Positions 1 to 9,960 of a DNA stretch of 64,000 nucleotides are shown here, in pieces. The stretch spans positions 2,604,001 to 2,668,000 of the forward strand of contig NZ_CP022412.2 of NCBI RefSeq assembly GCF_002222615.2. The letters run 5' to 3'. Origin of the DNA: Bacteroides caccae (lineage in GTDB: Bacteria > Bacteroidota > Bacteroidia > Bacteroidales > Bacteroidaceae). Position 1 is the first letter of the stretch. The number at the start of each line of letters is the position of its first letter. Below the pieces are notes generated by a model. The model ran no database searches and was not told the DNA's origin. It was given only the letters and a program-made list of their open reading frames with translations. The position numbers and the translations under genes are program-made.

Positions 1-1
1 T

Positions 2-460
2 AATACCGTTTATCCTCATAAAGGTTATGTTGATTTTGCTGAACCTCAGGTAGATCCTCAGACGGGTACTTTCTCCGTACGTGCGGAAATGCCTAATCCC
101 AAACAAGTATTATTGCCGGGACAGTTTACGAAAGTAAAGCTGTTGCTGGATGTTCGCGAAGGAGCCCTTGTTGTTCCAATGAAAGCTGTTACTATCGAAA
201 AGGGCGGAGCTTATATTTATACTCTGCGTAAAGATGACGCGGTAGAAAAACGTTTCGTGGAATTAGGACCGGAAGTCGGAAATAATGTAGTAGTGGAAAG
301 AGGTTTGGCGGAAGGAGAGAAGGTTGTAGTGGAAGGTTTCCATAAATTGACACCGGGAATGAAAGTACGAATCAGTACACCGGAAACAAAAGTAAAAGAC
401 ACTACAACTGAAACTGGAAATACTTCGATAGAAATGAAGGATAACACAAAAGGAGAATAA
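2..460 (+). CDS. RND efflux periplasmic adaptor (membrane fusion protein), C-terminal part
   Basis: The reading frame is open from base 2 and the 5' end lies outside the window, so only about 152 C-terminal residues are visible. They cover the beta-barrel and membrane-proximal domains of an AcrA/MexA-type adaptor: the stretch VDPQTGTFSVRAEMPNP followed by LLPGQFTKVKL is the family signature, and GLAEGEKVVVEGFHKLTPGM follows near the C terminus. The adaptor links the inner-membrane pump to the outer-membrane channel. The stop lies 3 bases before the pump gene, so adaptor, pump and channel form one operon. The tail after about residue 125 is polar and low in complexity (T/E/K-rich). The substrate cannot be read from the sequence. 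Confidence 0.93.
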   Translation, partial: NTVYPHKGYVDFAEPQVDPQTGTFSVRAEMPNPKQVLLPGQFTKVKLLLDVREGALVVPMKAVTIEKGGAYIYTLRKDDAVEKRFVELGPEVGNNVVVERGLAEGEKVVVEGFHKLTPGMKVRISTPETKVKDTTTETGNTSIEMKDNTKGE

Positions 461-463
461 GAG

Positions 464-3400
464 ATGAAAGTTACTTTTTTTATAGATAGGCCGGTTTTCT
501 CGGCTGTAATTTCTATTGTGATAGTGATTGTCGGAATTATCGGTCTGACAATGCTTCCGGTGGACCAATATCCGCAGATCACGCCTCCGGTAGTGAAAAT
601 CAGTGCCTCATATCCGGGTGCCAGCGCACTTACCGTGTCACAAGCGGTAGCTACTCCGATTGAGCAGGAAATCAACGGTACACCGGGAATGCTTTATATG
701 GAATCAAATAGCTCTAACTCTGGAGGTTTCTCGGCAACGGTTACTTTTGATGTATCTGCTGATCCGGATTTGGCGGCAGTTGAGATTCAGAATCGTGTGA
801 AGCTAGCTGAATCCCGTCTTCCGGCAGAAGTGATTCAAAATGGTATTTCAGTAGAAAAACAGGCTCCTAGTCAATTAATGACGCTCTGTCTGACTTCTAC
901 TGATCCGAAGTTTGATGAAATCTATTTGAGTAACTTCGCTACAATCAATGTGCTTGATGTGATTCGCCGTATCCCGGGAGTAGGACGCGTTTCTAATATT
1001 GGTAGCCGTTATTACGCCATGCAGATATGGGCACAACCCGATAAGTTGGCAAATTTTGGGTTGACCGTACAGGATTTACAAAATGCTTTGAAAGATCAGA
1101 ACCGTGAATCTGCGGCAGGTGTATTAGGACAGCAACCGGTGGAAGGATTGGATATTACTATTCCTATCACTACTCAGGGACGTCTTTCCACTGTCGGACA
1201 GTTCGAGGATATTGTAGTACGTGCCAATGCTAACGGTTCTATTATCCGATTAAAAGATGTGGCACGCGTGTCGTTGGAAGCTTCTTCTTATAATACAGAG
1301 AGTGGGATCAATGGAGAGAATGCTGCTGTACTTGGTATCTATATGTTACCGGGTGCTAACGCAATGGAAGTGGCCGAGAGAGTAAAAGAGGCTATGGATG
1401 AAATTAGCGAGAACTTTCCGGAAGGATTGAGTTATGAGATTCCATTTGATATGACGACTTATATCTCCGAATCTATTCACGAAGTATATAAGACTTTGTT
1501 TGAAGCATTGGTGCTGGTAGTATTGGTGGTATATCTGTCTTTGCAAAGCTGGCGTGCAACGTTGATTCCGATTGTGGCAGTTCCTATCTCGTTGATTGGT
1601 ACTTTCGGATTCATGTTAATATTCGGTTTCTCGTTAAATATATTGACATTACTCGGATTGATTCTTGCTATTGGTATTGTCGTGGATGATGCGATTGTGG
1701 TGGTGGAAGGTGTGGAACATATAATGGAAACGGAACATCTAAGTCCTTATGAAGCTACCAAGAAAGCAATGAACGGACTTGCCAGCGCTTTGATTGCTAC
1801 CTCATTGGTGTTGGCTGCAGTATTCGTTCCGGTTAGTTTCCTGAGTGGAATTACGGGACAGTTGTATCGTCAGTTTACGGTGACTATCGTGGTGTCCGTA
1901 CTTATTTCTACAGTGGTTGCTTTGACACTGAGTCCCGTGATGTGTTCGTTAATATTGAAGCCGGATAGTGGAAAGAAAAAAAATATTATTTTTCGGAAGA
2001 TCAATGAATGGCTAGGTGTTGGTAGTAATAAGTATGTAGCTGCCGTAACCCGTACAATAAAGCATCCTCGTCGGGTATTAAGTGCTTTTGGAATGGTTCT
2101 GATCGCTATCCTATTAATTCACCGTATTATTCCGACCAGTTTCTTGCCGGTGGAAGATCAGGGATATTTTAAAATTGAACTTGAGTTGCCGGAAGGCGCT
2201 ACATTGGAGCGTACCCGTATTGTGACGGAACGTGCCATAGCTTATTTGGAAAAGAATCCTTATATAGAATATATTCAGAATGTGACGGGTAGTAGTCCGC
2301 GTGTCGGTAGTAATCAGGCTCGTTCTGAACTGACTGTGATTCTGAAACCATGGGAAGAACGGAAGAATACCAGCATCGAAAAAATTATGGATACAGTAGA
2401 GAAACATCTCAAAGAATATCCGGAATGTAAGGTCTACTTGTCTACTCCACCGGTAATACCGGGATTGGGTAGTTCCGGAGGTTTTGAGATGCAGTTGGAA
2501 GCTCGTGGAGAAGCGACTTTTGATAATTTGGTAGATGCCACCGATACCTTGATGTACTATGCTTCCAAACATAAAGAACTGACAGGATTGTCTTCTTCTT
2601 TACAGTCAGAAATTCCGCAACTCTATTTTGATGTGGACCGGGATAAGGTGAAAATGTTGGGTGTACCTTTGGCAGATGTGTTCTCTACCATGAAAGCTTA
2701 TACGGGTTCTGTGTATGTGAATGACTTTAATATGTTCAACCGTATATATAAGGTGTATATCCAGGCGGAAGCTCCTTACCGTGAACATAAAGATAATATT
2801 AATCTATTCTTTGTAAAAGCGTCTAATGGTGCAATGGTACCGCTGACTTCTTTAGGCAATGCATCATATACCACAGGTCCGGGAAGTATCAAGCGTTTTA
2901 ATATGTTTACTACTGCGGTGATTCGTGGAGCTGCTGCACCAGGATATAGTTCCGGACAAGCAATGGAGATCATGGAACAGATTGCCCGCGATCACCTACC
3001 TGATAATATCGGATTGGAATGGAGCGGACTTTCTTATCAGGAAAAGCAAGCTGGAGGTCAGACAGGTATGGTTATGGCACTGGTATTCTTGTTTGTATTC
3101 CTTTTTCTTGCTGCGCAATATGAAAGTTGGACAGTACCTATTGCTGTATTGCTTTCTTTGCCGGTAGCTGCATTGGGTGCCTATTTGGGTGTCTGGGTAT
3201 GTGGATTGGAAAATGATGTTTATTTCCAAATAGGCTTAGTAATGCTGGTGGGATTGGCGGCTAAGAACGCTATTTTGATTGTAGAATTTGCCAAAGTGCA
3301 GGTGGATAAGGGAGAAGATTTGATTCAATCTGCTATTTATGCGGCAAGATTACGTTTTCGTCCGATTCTGATGACTTCGCTTGCATTTGTGCTTGGTATG

Positions 3401-3568
3401 CTTCCAATGGTATTGGCAAGCGGTCCTGGTTCGGCAAGCCGCCAGGCGATTGGTACGGGAGTATTCTTCGGAATGATATTTGCTATTGTATTTGGCATCA
3501 TTCTCGTGCCTTTCTTCTTTGTAATGGTGTATAAAACAAAGTCGAAAATTTTAAAACATAAGAAATAA
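464..3568 (+). CDS. RND efflux transporter permease, HAE1 (AcrB/MexB) family
   Basis: This 1034-aa protein has the usual length for a proton-driven hydrophobic/amphiphilic exporter. The N terminus (FFIDRPVFSAVISIVIVIVG) is the first membrane helix. GTPGMLYMESNSSNSG lies in the first periplasmic domain. The fourth helix contains GIVVDDAIVVVE, whose paired aspartates carry protons in AcrB. The second half repeats the plan, with GLAAKNAILIVEFA in the later helix bundle. The gene follows the adaptor by 3 bases, and its stop overlaps the start of the outer-membrane channel gene (TAATG), which suggests coupled translation. Probable roles are export of antibiotics, bile acids or dyes; no local regulator is visible to narrow this. 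Confidence 0.95.
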   Translation: MKVTFFIDRPVFSAVISIVIVIVGIIGLTMLPVDQYPQITPPVVKISASYPGASALTVSQAVATPIEQEINGTPGMLYMESNSSNSGGFSATVTFDVSADPDLAAVEIQNRVKLAESRLPAEVIQNGISVEKQAPSQLMTLCLTSTDPKFDEIYLSNFATINVLDVIRRIPGVGRVSNIGSRYYAMQIWAQPDKLANFGLTVQDLQNALKDQNRESAAGVLGQQPVEGLDITIPITTQGRLSTVGQFEDIVVRANANGSIIRLKDVARVSLEASSYNTESGINGENAAVLGIYMLPGANAMEVAERVKEAMDEISENFPEGLSYEIPFDMTTYISESIHEVYKTLFEALVLVVLVVYLSLQSWRATLIPIVAVPISLIGTFGFMLIFGFSLNILTLLGLILAIGIVVDDAIVVVEGVEHIMETEHLSPYEATKKAMNGLASALIATSLVLAAVFVPVSFLSGITGQLYRQFTVTIVVSVLISTVVALTLSPVMCSLILKPDSGKKKNIIFRKINEWLGVGSNKYVAAVTRTIKHPRRVLSAFGMVLIAILLIHRIIPTSFLPVEDQGYFKIELELPEGATLERTRIVTERAIAYLEKNPYIEYIQNVTGSSPRVGSNQARSELTVILKPWEERKNTSIEKIMDTVEKHLKEYPECKVYLSTPPVIPGLGSSGGFEMQLEARGEATFDNLVDATDTLMYYASKHKELTGLSSSLQSEIPQLYFDVDRDKVKMLGVPLADVFSTMKAYTGSVYVNDFNMFNRIYKVYIQAEAPYREHKDNINLFFVKASNGAMVPLTSLGNASYTTGPGSIKRFNMFTTAVIRGAAAPGYSSGQAMEIMEQIARDHLPDNIGLEWSGLSYQEKQAGGQTGMVMALVFLFVFLFLAAQYESWTVPIAVLLSLPVAALGAYLGVWVCGLENDVYFQIGLVMLVGLAAKNAILIVEFAKVQVDKGEDLIQSAIYAARLRFRPILMTSLAFVLGMLPMVLASGPGSASRQAIGTGVFFGMIFAIVFGIILVPFFFVMVYKTKSKILKHKK

Positions 3569-4941
3569 TGAAACGAAAGAAACTATATATGGCTATCTTA
3601 TTATTTGCAGGAATATTAACTTCCTGCAAGGTAGGGAAAAGCTACGTTCGTCCTGACCTTCATTTACCTGATAGTTTGGCTCAACATCAGGATTCTGTCA
3701 GTTTCGGAGATCAGGACTGGAAAGATATTTATGCTGATTCCACTCTCCGCAGCCTTATTGACCGTGCCTTGGAGCATAATAAGGATATGTTGATAGCGGC
3801 TGCCCGTGTGAAGGAAATGGCTGCACAAAAACGAATCTCTACTGCAGCTTTGCTTCCGGATATAAAAGGAAAAGTAACAGCTGAACGTGAATTGGAAAAT
3901 CATGGAGGGGATGCGTTTAAGAAAGCAGACACTTTTGAAGCCCAATTTCTTGTTTCATGGGAACTCGACCTTTGGGGAAATCTGCGTTGGGCACGTTCGG
4001 CCAGTATTGCTGAATATCTGCAATCTATAGAGGCGCAACGTGCACTCCGGATGACGATTGTTGCCGAAGTAGCACAAGCTTACTATGAATTGGTAGCATT
4101 GGATACAGAGTTAGACATAGTTAAGCAAACATTGAAAGCTCGTGAAGAAGGTGTTCGTTTGGCACGTATCCGTTTTGCCGGAGGATTGACTTCCGAAACT
4201 TCCTATCGTCAGGCACAAGTGGAGTTGGCACGTACGGCTACTTTAGTTCCGGATTTAGAACGTAAGATTTCTCTTAAGGAAAACGATATTGCTTTTCTTG
4301 CAGGTGAATATCCTAACCGTATTGCCCGTTCCCGTTTGCTTCAGGAATTCAATTTTCCGGAAACACTTCCGGTTGGCTTGCCTTCCACTTTGTTGGAACG
4401 TCGTCCTGATATCCGTCAGGCAGAACAGAAATTGATCGCTGCTAATGCGAAAGTAGGAGTAGCCTATACGAATATGTTTCCGCGTCTTGCTCTGACTGGT
4501 GGTTTTGGTACGGAGAGTACTTCATTGTCAGAATTGTTGAAATCTCCGTATGCAGTAATGGAAGGGGCTTTGTTGACTCCTATCTTTGGTTGGGGAAAGA
4601 ACCGTGCGGCATTGAAAGCGAAAAAAGCGGCTTTTGAAGGTGAGGTGCATAACTATGAGAAATCCGTGCTGACAGCTTTTAAAGAGACACGTAACGCAAT
4701 TGTGAATTTTAACAAGATAAAAGAGGTGTACGAACTTCGTGCTAATTTGGAACGTTCGGCTAAAAGCTATATGGATCTGGCACAGCTCCAATATATTAAT
4801 GGGGTTATTAACTATCTGGACGTATTGGATGCCCAACGTGGATACTTTGATGCACAAATTGGCTTAAGTAATGCTATTCGTGATGAGTTGATAGCCGTCG
4901 TACAGCTTTATAAAGCGCTTGGTGGAGGTTGGAAACAATAA
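3568..4941 (+). CDS. Outer-membrane efflux lipoprotein, NodT/OprM family
   Basis: At 457 aa this is the outer-membrane channel of the tripartite pump. It begins with a lipoprotein signal peptide ending in GILTSC, so Cys20 is the expected lipidated residue. Two OEP repeats follow, at about residues 55-240 and 270-450. The second contains LLERRPDIRQAEQKLIAANA, the hallmark of NodT-type channels, and the C terminus has YINGVINYLDVLDAQRGYF. Its start overlaps the pump stop by one base. No strong terminator is visible in the roughly 120 bases before pfp. Confidence 0.94.
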   Translation: MKRKKLYMAILLFAGILTSCKVGKSYVRPDLHLPDSLAQHQDSVSFGDQDWKDIYADSTLRSLIDRALEHNKDMLIAAARVKEMAAQKRISTAALLPDIKGKVTAERELENHGGDAFKKADTFEAQFLVSWELDLWGNLRWARSASIAEYLQSIEAQRALRMTIVAEVAQAYYELVALDTELDIVKQTLKAREEGVRLARIRFAGGLTSETSYRQAQVELARTATLVPDLERKISLKENDIAFLAGEYPNRIARSRLLQEFNFPETLPVGLPSTLLERRPDIRQAEQKLIAANAKVGVAYTNMFPRLALTGGFGTESTSLSELLKSPYAVMEGALLTPIFGWGKNRAALKAKKAAFEGEVHNYEKSVLTAFKETRNAIVNFNKIKEVYELRANLERSAKSYMDLAQLQYINGVINYLDVLDAQRGYFDAQIGLSNAIRDELIAVVQLYKALGGGWKQ

Positions 4942-5060
4942 GGAATCGTAAATAAAATTGTGCTTCCTCTTTTATAATTCACGGAAAAATGCGAAATTTG
5001 CAACGCTTTTCAAGTTTAAGAAGAAACTTACTAACACCTTTAAATAAAAAATTAAAGAAA

Positions 5061-6707
5061 ATGACTAAAAGTGCATTGCAAATCGCAAGGGCTGCTTACC
5101 AGCCCAAACTTCCGAAAGCATTGGCATCAGGAGCCGTTAAAGCTGTAGCAGGTGCTGCTACTCAGTCTGTAGCCGATCAGGAAGCTATCAAAGCATTGTT
5201 CCCTAACACGTACGGAATGCCGTTGATTACATTCGAAGCTGGTGAAGCTGTAACTCTTCCTGCTATGAACGTGGGTGTCATCCTTTCTGGTGGACAAGCT
5301 CCCGGTGGGCACAATGTAATCTCCGGTTTATTTGACGGTATCAAGAAATTGAACCCGGATAATAAATTGTATGGTTTCATTTTAGGTCCTGGTGGTCTGG
5401 TAGACCACAACTATATGGAATTGACTGCTGACATTATCGATGAATACCGCAATACAGGTGGTTTTGATATCATCGGTTCAGGTCGTACGAAATTGGAAGC
5501 TGAAAGCCAATTTGAAAAAGGATTTGAAATTATCAAAGAACTGGGCATTAAAGCATTGGTTATCATTGGTGGTGATGATTCTAATACAAATGCTTGTGTG
5601 TTGGCTGAATACTATGCTGCTAAGAAATACGGTGTACAGGTAATTGGTTGCCCGAAAACTATCGATGGAGACTTGAAGAACGATATGATTGAAACTTCTT
5701 TCGGTTTTGATACTGCTTGTAAGACTTATGCGGAAGTAATCGGTAACATTCAACGTGACTGTAACTCTGCCCGCAAATATTGGCATTTCATCAAATTGAT
5801 GGGGCGTTCGGCTTCTCACATCGCGCTGGAATGTGCTTTGCAGGTACAACCTAACGTATGTATCGTTTCTGAAGAAGTAGAAGCAAAAGATATGTCTTTG
5901 GATGATGTAGTGACTTATATCGCTAAAGTGGTAGCAGATCGTGCTGCACAGGGACATAATTTCGGTACAGTATTGATTCCGGAAGGATTGGTCGAATTCA
6001 TCCCGGCTATGAAACGTCTGATTGCTGAATTGAACGACTTCCTGGCTGCTAACGCAGAAGAGTTTGCTCAAATTAAGAAATCTCACCAACGTGATTATAT
6101 CATTCGTAAACTTTCTCCGGAAAACTCTGCTATCTATGCAAGTCTGCCGGAAGGTGTTGCACGTCAGTTGACTTTGGATCGTGACCCGCACGGAAACGTT
6201 CAGGTATCATTGATTGAAACTGAAAAACTGTTGTCCGAAATGGTAGCTACTAAATTGGCTGCATGGAAAGAAGAAGGTAAGTATGTTGGTAAGTTTGCTG
6301 CTCAGCACCACTTCTTCGGTTACGAAGGCCGTTGCGCTGCTCCATCAAACTTCGACGCTGACTACTGCTACTCTTTGGGTTACACAGCTTCTATGTTGAT
6401 TGCTAACGGTAAGACCGGTTATATGTCTTCTGTACGTAACACAACTGCTCCTGCTGCCGAATGGATTGCTGGTGGTGTACCTATCACAATGATGATGAAT
6501 ATGGAACGTCGTCACGGTGAAATGAAACCGGTTATTCAGAAAGCATTGGTGAAACTGGATGGTGCTCCTTTCAAGGCATTCGCTGCACAACGTGATCGTT
6601 GGGCTATCGAAACGGATTATGTATATCCGGGACCAATCCAGTACTTTGGTCCTACTGAAGTTTGCGATCAGGCAACTAAGACTTTACAGCTGGAACAAGG
6701 TAAGTAA
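5061..6707 (+). CDS. pfp: Diphosphate--fructose-6-phosphate 1-phosphotransferase
   Basis: PPi-dependent phosphofructokinase reversibly phosphorylates fructose-6-phosphate with pyrophosphate, replacing the ATP enzyme of glycolysis in many Bacteroides. The 548-aa length fits the long clade II form. Visible motifs are [15 protein letters not shown] (phosphate-binding loop), GGDDSNTNA (the second Asp is typical of PPi enzymes, where ATP enzymes have Gly) and [11 protein letters not shown] (catalytic TIDGD). I chose the ATG at 5061 because family homology starts at [13 protein letters not shown] and the leader before it is A-rich. An upstream in-frame ATG at 4989 would add a basic, unconserved 24-residue extension. 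A strong terminator follows at 6720. Confidence 0.95.
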   Translation: MTKSALQIARAAYQPKLPKALASGAVKAVAGAATQSVADQEAIKALFPNTYGMPLITFEAGEAVTLPAMNVGVILSGGQAPGGHNVISGLFDGIKKLNPDNKLYGFILGPGGLVDHNYMELTADIIDEYRNTGGFDIIGSGRTKLEAESQFEKGFEIIKELGIKALVIIGGDDSNTNACVLAEYYAAKKYGVQVIGCPKTIDGDLKNDMIETSFGFDTACKTYAEVIGNIQRDCNSARKYWHFIKLMGRSASHIALECALQVQPNVCIVSEEVEAKDMSLDDVVTYIAKVVADRAAQGHNFGTVLIPEGLVEFIPAMKRLIAELNDFLAANAEEFAQIKKSHQRDYIIRKLSPENSAIYASLPEGVARQLTLDRDPHGNVQVSLIETEKLLSEMVATKLAAWKEEGKYVGKFAAQHHFFGYEGRCAAPSNFDADYCYSLGYTASMLIANGKTGYMSSVRNTTAPAAEWIAGGVPITMMMNMERRHGEMKPVIQKALVKLDGAPFKAFAAQRDRWAIETDYVYPGPIQYFGPTEVCDQATKTLQLEQGK

Positions 6708-6719
6708 ACGATAAACATG

Positions 6720-6777
6720 AAGCGGTGAACAGTAAATGCCATGCAGAATGTATGGTTGCTGTTCGCCGCTTTTTTTT
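6720..6777 (+). terminator. Rho-independent terminator after pfp
   Basis: A 13-bp stem pairs AAGCGGTGAACAG (6720-6732) with CTGTTCGCCGCTT (6759-6771), with one G-U pair, and is followed by a run of seven T. Confidence 0.85.
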
Positions 6778-6816
6778 CATTTGTCACCAATCACTAATTT
6801 TTAATCACTAAGACAC

Positions 6817-7710
6817 TTGCCGTCACGTAATAATCCGATAGCTGCCGTTCAAAAGAAGAATGCTGCTTCCACCACTAGAAAAAAAAGAACTGTTTCTTCT
6901 TCCAAATCTCCCCGTGCTTCGAAAAAAGTACAGGAGAAGTACGGACGTGCTATGCCTATCTGGTTGCGTAATATTCTGACAGTGATGATTGTCGGTTGTT
7001 TTTCTGCTGTTTTCTACTATTTTTTCATTCGTCCTTATGCCTATCGTTGGAAACCTTGTAACGGTTTAAAGGAGTATGGAGTTTGTATTCCTTCCGGATA
7101 TGATATTCATGGTATTGATATATCTCATTATCAAGGAAAAATTGACTGGGAGAGACTTCAGCGGAACCAGCAAGCGGCTACTCCTTTACACTTTGTCTTT
7201 ATGAAAGCGACAGAAGGGGGGGACCATAACGATACTACATTTGAGGTGAATTTTGCCAATGCTCGTAATCATGGCTTTATTCGTGGGGCTTATCATTTCT
7301 ATATCCCTGGTACGGATGCTTTGAAACAAGCTGACTTTTTTATTCGTACGGTAAAACTGGATACCGGTGACTTACCTCCCGTGCTTGATGTGGAAGTGAC
7401 CGGAAGAAAGGAAAAACAAGAACTGCAACAAGGTTTGAAGCGCTGGTTGGACCGCGTAGAATCACATTATGGGGTGAAGCCCATTCTTTATACTTCTTAT
7501 AAATTTAAAACCCGTTATCTGGATGATTCCATTTTCAATGCTTACCCTTATTGGATTGCACATTATTATGTGGATTCGGTGAAATATCAGGGTAAATGGA
7601 GTTTCTGGCAACACACTGATGTCGGGAATGTACCCGGCATTAAGGAAGATGTAGACCTGAATGTATTTAACGGTACATTGGAGGACCTCAAAAAACTGAC
7701 AATTAAATAG
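6817..7710 (+). CDS. Membrane-anchored glycoside hydrolase family 25 (lysozyme-like)
   Basis: This 297-aa protein has a Lys/Arg/Ser-rich cytoplasmic tail (about 1-45), one membrane helix (about 49-70: LRNILTVMIVGCFSAVFYYF) and an extracytoplasmic GH25 domain (about 95-290). The catalytic signatures are present: GIDISHYQGKIDW (Asp101), FMKATEGG, GAYHFY, and PPVLDVEV with the Asp191/Glu193 pair. GH25 enzymes cleave the MurNAc-GlcNAc bond of peptidoglycan, so a role in wall turnover is likely. The chosen start is TTG. An ATG at 6952 (MPIWLRN) would remove the basic tail but keep the helix, so the start is uncertain. The gene is flanked by the pfp terminator and the oxo-acid dehydrogenase cluster and is probably transcribed alone. 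Confidence 0.88.
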   Translation: MPSRNNPIAAVQKKNAASTTRKKRTVSSSKSPRASKKVQEKYGRAMPIWLRNILTVMIVGCFSAVFYYFFIRPYAYRWKPCNGLKEYGVCIPSGYDIHGIDISHYQGKIDWERLQRNQQAATPLHFVFMKATEGGDHNDTTFEVNFANARNHGFIRGAYHFYIPGTDALKQADFFIRTVKLDTGDLPPVLDVEVTGRKEKQELQQGLKRWLDRVESHYGVKPILYTSYKFKTRYLDDSIFNAYPYWIAHYYVDSVKYQGKWSFWQHTDVGNVPGIKEDVDLNVFNGTLEDLKKLTIK

Positions 7711-7754
7711 CGGGCATTATTTTTCTGAACAACTAATTTCTTCTTTCATTTGTT

Positions 7755-7789
7755 ATAATCGTATTATTATTAAAAAGATATACGATTAT
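7755..7789. promoter_or_regulatory. Inverted repeat enclosing the lpdA start codon
   Basis: The arms ATAATCGTA (7755-7763) and TACGATTAT (7781-7789) are perfectly complementary over 9 bp, and the right arm includes the first two bases of the lpdA ATG. It could be an operator or an RNA hairpin that masks the start codon. Confidence 0.45.
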
Positions 7790-9131
7790 GAATTTTGATA
7801 TAGCTATTATTGGGGGTGGCCCTGCCGGATATACGGCCGCCGAACGGGCAGGGGCGAACGGACTGAAAGCCGTTCTTTTCGAGAAAAAAGCAATAGGTGG
7901 GGTGTGCTTGAATGAAGGGTGTATTCCTACTAAAACTCTGTTATATTCTGCTAAAATTCTGGATAGCATTAAGAATGCTTCCAAGTATGGCGTGTTTGCC
8001 GAATCCCCTTCCTTTGATTTATCTAAAATTATGAGCCGCAAAAATAAAACGGTGAAAATGCTGACGGGTGGTGTGAAAATGACTGTCAATTCTTACGGGG
8101 TTACGATTGTGGAGAAAGAAGCTTTTGTAGAAGGGGAAGAAAATGGGTTGATTCGCATTGTTTGTGACGGAGAGGCGTATTTTGTAAAGTATCTGCTGGT
8201 ATGTACCGGCTCCGATACAGTGATTCCTCCGATACCGGGATTGGCGGAAGTTGATTACTGGACCTCCAAAGAGGCATTGGAGATAAAAGAACTACCTAAA
8301 ACGTTAGTAATTATCGGTGGGGGAGTAATTGGAATGGAATTTGCTTCTTTCTTTAACAGTATGGGAGTGAAGGTACATATCGTGGAAATGATGCCTGAAA
8401 TATTGGGAGTCATGGATAAGGAAACCAGTGGTATGCTTCGTACGGAATATACAAAGCGGGGAGTTTCTTTCTATCTGGATACTAAAGTAGTGGAAGTGAA
8501 ACCTGATAGGGTCGTGATTGAAAAGGGAGGCAAGGCTTCTGCGATTGAAACGGATAAAATACTGCTTAGTGTAGGACGTAAGGCAAATTTATCCAACGTA
8601 GGATTAGAACAATTGAATATAGAGCTACATCGGAATGGAGTGAAAGTAGATGAACATTTACTGACTACTCATCCTAGGGTATATGCTTGCGGAGATATTA
8701 CAGGATATTCTTTATTAGCACATACCGCCATTCGTGAAGCAGAAGTTGCTATCAATCATATATTGGGAGTAGAAGATCGGATGAACTACGACTGTGTGCC
8801 GGGAATTGTTTATACGAATCCCGAAATGGCAGGAGTAGGTAAGACTGAGGAAGAACTGATAAAACTCGGACTCCCTTATCGTGTTACGAAACTACCAATG
8901 GCTTATTCCGGACGATTCGTTGCGGAGAATGAGCAAGGAAACGGTCTCTGTAAATTGATTCAGGATGAAGAAGGCAAAATCATCGGCTGCCACATGCTGG
9001 GAAATCCGGCGTCGGAGTTGATTGTCATAGCAGGCATTGCTATTCAGAGAGGATATACGCTGGAAGAATTTCAGAAGACCGTATTTCCGCATCCGACGGT
9101 TGGAGAGATTTATCACGAAGTAATGTTTTAA
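7788..9131 (+). CDS. lpdA: Dihydrolipoyl dehydrogenase (E3)
   Basis: This 447-aa FAD flavoprotein reoxidises the dihydrolipoyl arm of the E2 subunit and passes electrons to NAD. The N-terminal FAD fold is DIAIIGGGPAGYTAAE, the redox-active disulfide lies in GGVCLNEGCIPTK (Cys40 and Cys45), the NAD-binding fold is LVIIGGGVIGMEFASFF, and the C-terminal dimer domain ends in FPHPTVGEIYHEV, which carries the catalytic His-Glu pair. It opens a cluster with lplA, E2 and a fused E1, so it very probably serves that complex. The lplA gene starts 19 bases after its stop. Confidence 0.95.
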   Translation: MNFDIAIIGGGPAGYTAAERAGANGLKAVLFEKKAIGGVCLNEGCIPTKTLLYSAKILDSIKNASKYGVFAESPSFDLSKIMSRKNKTVKMLTGGVKMTVNSYGVTIVEKEAFVEGEENGLIRIVCDGEAYFVKYLLVCTGSDTVIPPIPGLAEVDYWTSKEALEIKELPKTLVIIGGGVIGMEFASFFNSMGVKVHIVEMMPEILGVMDKETSGMLRTEYTKRGVSFYLDTKVVEVKPDRVVIEKGGKASAIETDKILLSVGRKANLSNVGLEQLNIELHRNGVKVDEHLLTTHPRVYACGDITGYSLLAHTAIREAEVAINHILGVEDRMNYDCVPGIVYTNPEMAGVGKTEEELIKLGLPYRVTKLPMAYSGRFVAENEQGNGLCKLIQDEEGKIIGCHMLGNPASELIVIAGIAIQRGYTLEEFQKTVFPHPTVGEIYHEVMF

Positions 9132-9150
9132 TCCCTTATCTTCGAGACCT

Positions 9151-9873
9151 ATGATTCGATGTATATACAGTCCTTATACTGATATTTATTTCCATTTAGC
9201 GGCAGAAGAGTATTTGTTGAAGCAGGGAACGGAGGATGTTTTTATGCTTTGGCAGAGCGTTCCTTCTGTTGTGATAGGGAAACATCAGCGTCTTCGGTCG
9301 GAAGTTGACAAGGAATGGGCGAAACAGCACCGGATAGCTATTGCCCGTCGCTTCTCGGGAGGAGGGGCAGTATATCACGATTTGGGTAATGTCAATTTTA
9401 CTTTTATAGAAACAGTTTTGCGTTTGCCTGAATTTGTTCATTATCTTCAGCGAACGTTAGACTTTCTGTCATTCATCGGTATAGAAGCTAAAGGAGATGA
9501 ACGGCTGGGTATCTATCTGAATGGATTGAAAATATCGGGGAGTGCACAGTGTGTACATAAAGACAGAGTATTATATCATTGCACACTGCTTTATGATACA
9601 GACCTCACGATATTAAATAAGGTATTGAATCCGGATGTGATAGCTCATGACGGCACTTTGTCTTCCGTATATGCCGTTCCTTCCATTCGGAGTGAGGTTA
9701 CTAATATCGGTAGATATTTGCCGGCGGGGAGTGTGGATGATTTCAAGGAAAATGCTTTTCAATATTTCAGTGAATCGCAATCCGTCAGTTCTTTCAGTGT
9801 AGAGGAGAAGGAAGCTGTCAACCGGCTTCGTTCGGAGAAGTACATTCGTGAAGAATGGATATGTAACCGTTGA
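9151..9873 (+). CDS. lplA: Lipoate--protein ligase A
   Basis: At 240 aa this enzyme attaches lipoate, through lipoyl-AMP, to the lysine of E2 lipoyl domains. The BPL/LplA catalytic domain fills most of the protein: ARRFSGGGAVYHDLGNVNFTF is the canonical RR-GGGAV-HD-GN-N signature, with the conserved lysine in LNGLKISGSAQ. The C-terminal accessory domain of E. coli LplA is reduced. Its place between the E3 and E2 genes of a lipoyl-dependent complex indicates local supply of lipoylated E2. An 87-base gap separates it from E2. Confidence 0.92.
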   Translation: MIRCIYSPYTDIYFHLAAEEYLLKQGTEDVFMLWQSVPSVVIGKHQRLRSEVDKEWAKQHRIAIARRFSGGGAVYHDLGNVNFTFIETVLRLPEFVHYLQRTLDFLSFIGIEAKGDERLGIYLNGLKISGSAQCVHKDRVLYHCTLLYDTDLTILNKVLNPDVIAHDGTLSSVYAVPSIRSEVTNIGRYLPAGSVDDFKENAFQYFSESQSVSSFSVEEKEAVNRLRSEKYIREEWICNR

Positions 9874-9960
9874 TGTCCGGTTAAAAATACTTTAACTTAA
9901 AACTTTCTATTTCAACGTATTGTTGTAATGTGTCAAGGTTGAATAATAAATTTACTGTCT

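Noticed and set aside
4989-5060. N-terminal extension of pfp
   Set aside because: The extra 24 residues are basic and unlike the family, while the ATG at 5061 begins the conserved sequence.
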